This document shows, one piece after another, positions 5,360 through 5,390 of a stretch of 5,390 nt of DNA. The stretch lies in contig JAHHRR010000074.1 of NCBI GenBank assembly GCA_020025655.1, positions 1-5,390 on the forward strand, read 5' to 3'. Position numbers and translations under genes: made by a program. The notes below the pieces were generated by a model, which made no database searches, was not told where the DNA came from, and was given only the letters and a program-made list of their open reading frames with translations. How positions within the stretch are numbered: position 1 is the first letter of the stretch; each line of letters begins with the position of its first letter. Origin of the DNA: Oscillospiraceae bacterium. Its GTDB lineage: Bacteria; Bacillota; Clostridia; Oscillospirales; Oscillospiraceae.

Positions 5360-5390
5360 TTAAGCTTTAACGGTACCGTCGGGGTTAAAC
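5360..5390 (-). CDS. Probable C-terminal end of a convergent gene (partial at right edge)
   Basis: On the minus strand one frame enters from the window edge and reads FNPDGTVKA followed by TAA at 5362-5360. This looks like a natural protein C-terminus, and the stop sits 13 nt before the bidirectional hairpin, as expected for the end of a convergent gene. Only nine codons are visible, so no family can be assigned, and the reading frame itself could be chance. Confidence 0.4.
   Translation of the reverse strand, partial: FNPDGTVKA

Noticed and set aside
5371..5378. Palindrome CGGTACCG near the right edge
   Set aside because: It is short, falls inside the probable coding tail (Asp-Gly-Thr-Val codons), and has no promoter nearby, so it is best read as chance.
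1..5390. Search for CRISPR repeats, IS ends, att sites, tRNA genes, riboswitches
   Set aside because: No regularly spaced long repeats, transposase motifs, terminal inverted repeats, cloverleaf patterns or long structured leaders were seen; all intergenic gaps are 155 bases or shorter and are accounted for.

Overview
The window looks like a chromosomal core segment from a low-to-moderate G+C Firmicute, most likely class Clostridia and possibly a Ruminococcus-like member of Ruminococcaceae/Oscillospiraceae. The basis is strong AGGAGG-type ribosome binding sites, TATAAT-type promoters, compact hairpin/U-tract terminators, and the style of the two-component pair and the 333-residue phosphate acetyltransferase. 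The taxon is inferred from family resemblance, not from a marker gene. I see no mobile element, CRISPR array, tRNA, rRNA or recognisable riboswitch, and no stretch over 300 bases lacks a gene.

Layout, left to right. (1) 1-1373, minus strand: a two-component system. An OmpR/VanR-like response regulator is followed after 1 nt by a membrane sensor histidine kinase that runs off the left edge; only its sensor half is visible. (2) 1374-1537: the promoter region of that system, with four CTTAA boxes, then a hairpin terminator abutting the lepA stop codon. (3) 1538-3654, minus strand: a two-gene unit of a small XRE/Cro-type regulator and lepA (elongation factor 4), overlapping by ATGA. (4) 3655-3808: a compact divergent promoter region with back-to-back promoters and three A/T-rich palindromes. 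One 16-bp perfect palindrome covers the -35 of the regulator's promoter. (5) 3809-4810, plus strand: pta, followed by a very G+C-rich terminator. (6) 4877-5320, plus strand: tadA, starting just past that terminator and ending in its own, probably bidirectional, terminator. (7) 5360-5390, minus strand: probably the last codons of a convergent gene.

How they fit together. The RR/HK pair senses an unknown extracytoplasmic signal and probably autoregulates through the CTTAA boxes. The XRE regulator is placed to control its own promoter, hence lepA, and perhaps the divergent pta promoter; this would tie a translation GTPase to acetyl-CoA/acetyl-phosphate metabolism. Pta interconverts acetyl-CoA and acetyl phosphate, but its usual partner ackA is not in the window. 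TadA makes the wobble inosine of tRNA-Arg.

The gene identities of lepA, pta, tadA and the response regulator are secure. I found no clearly new multi-gene system. The points most worth checking are regulatory: the XRE-lepA/pta divergent region, the CTTAA array, two start-site corrections, and the terminator placed directly before tadA.
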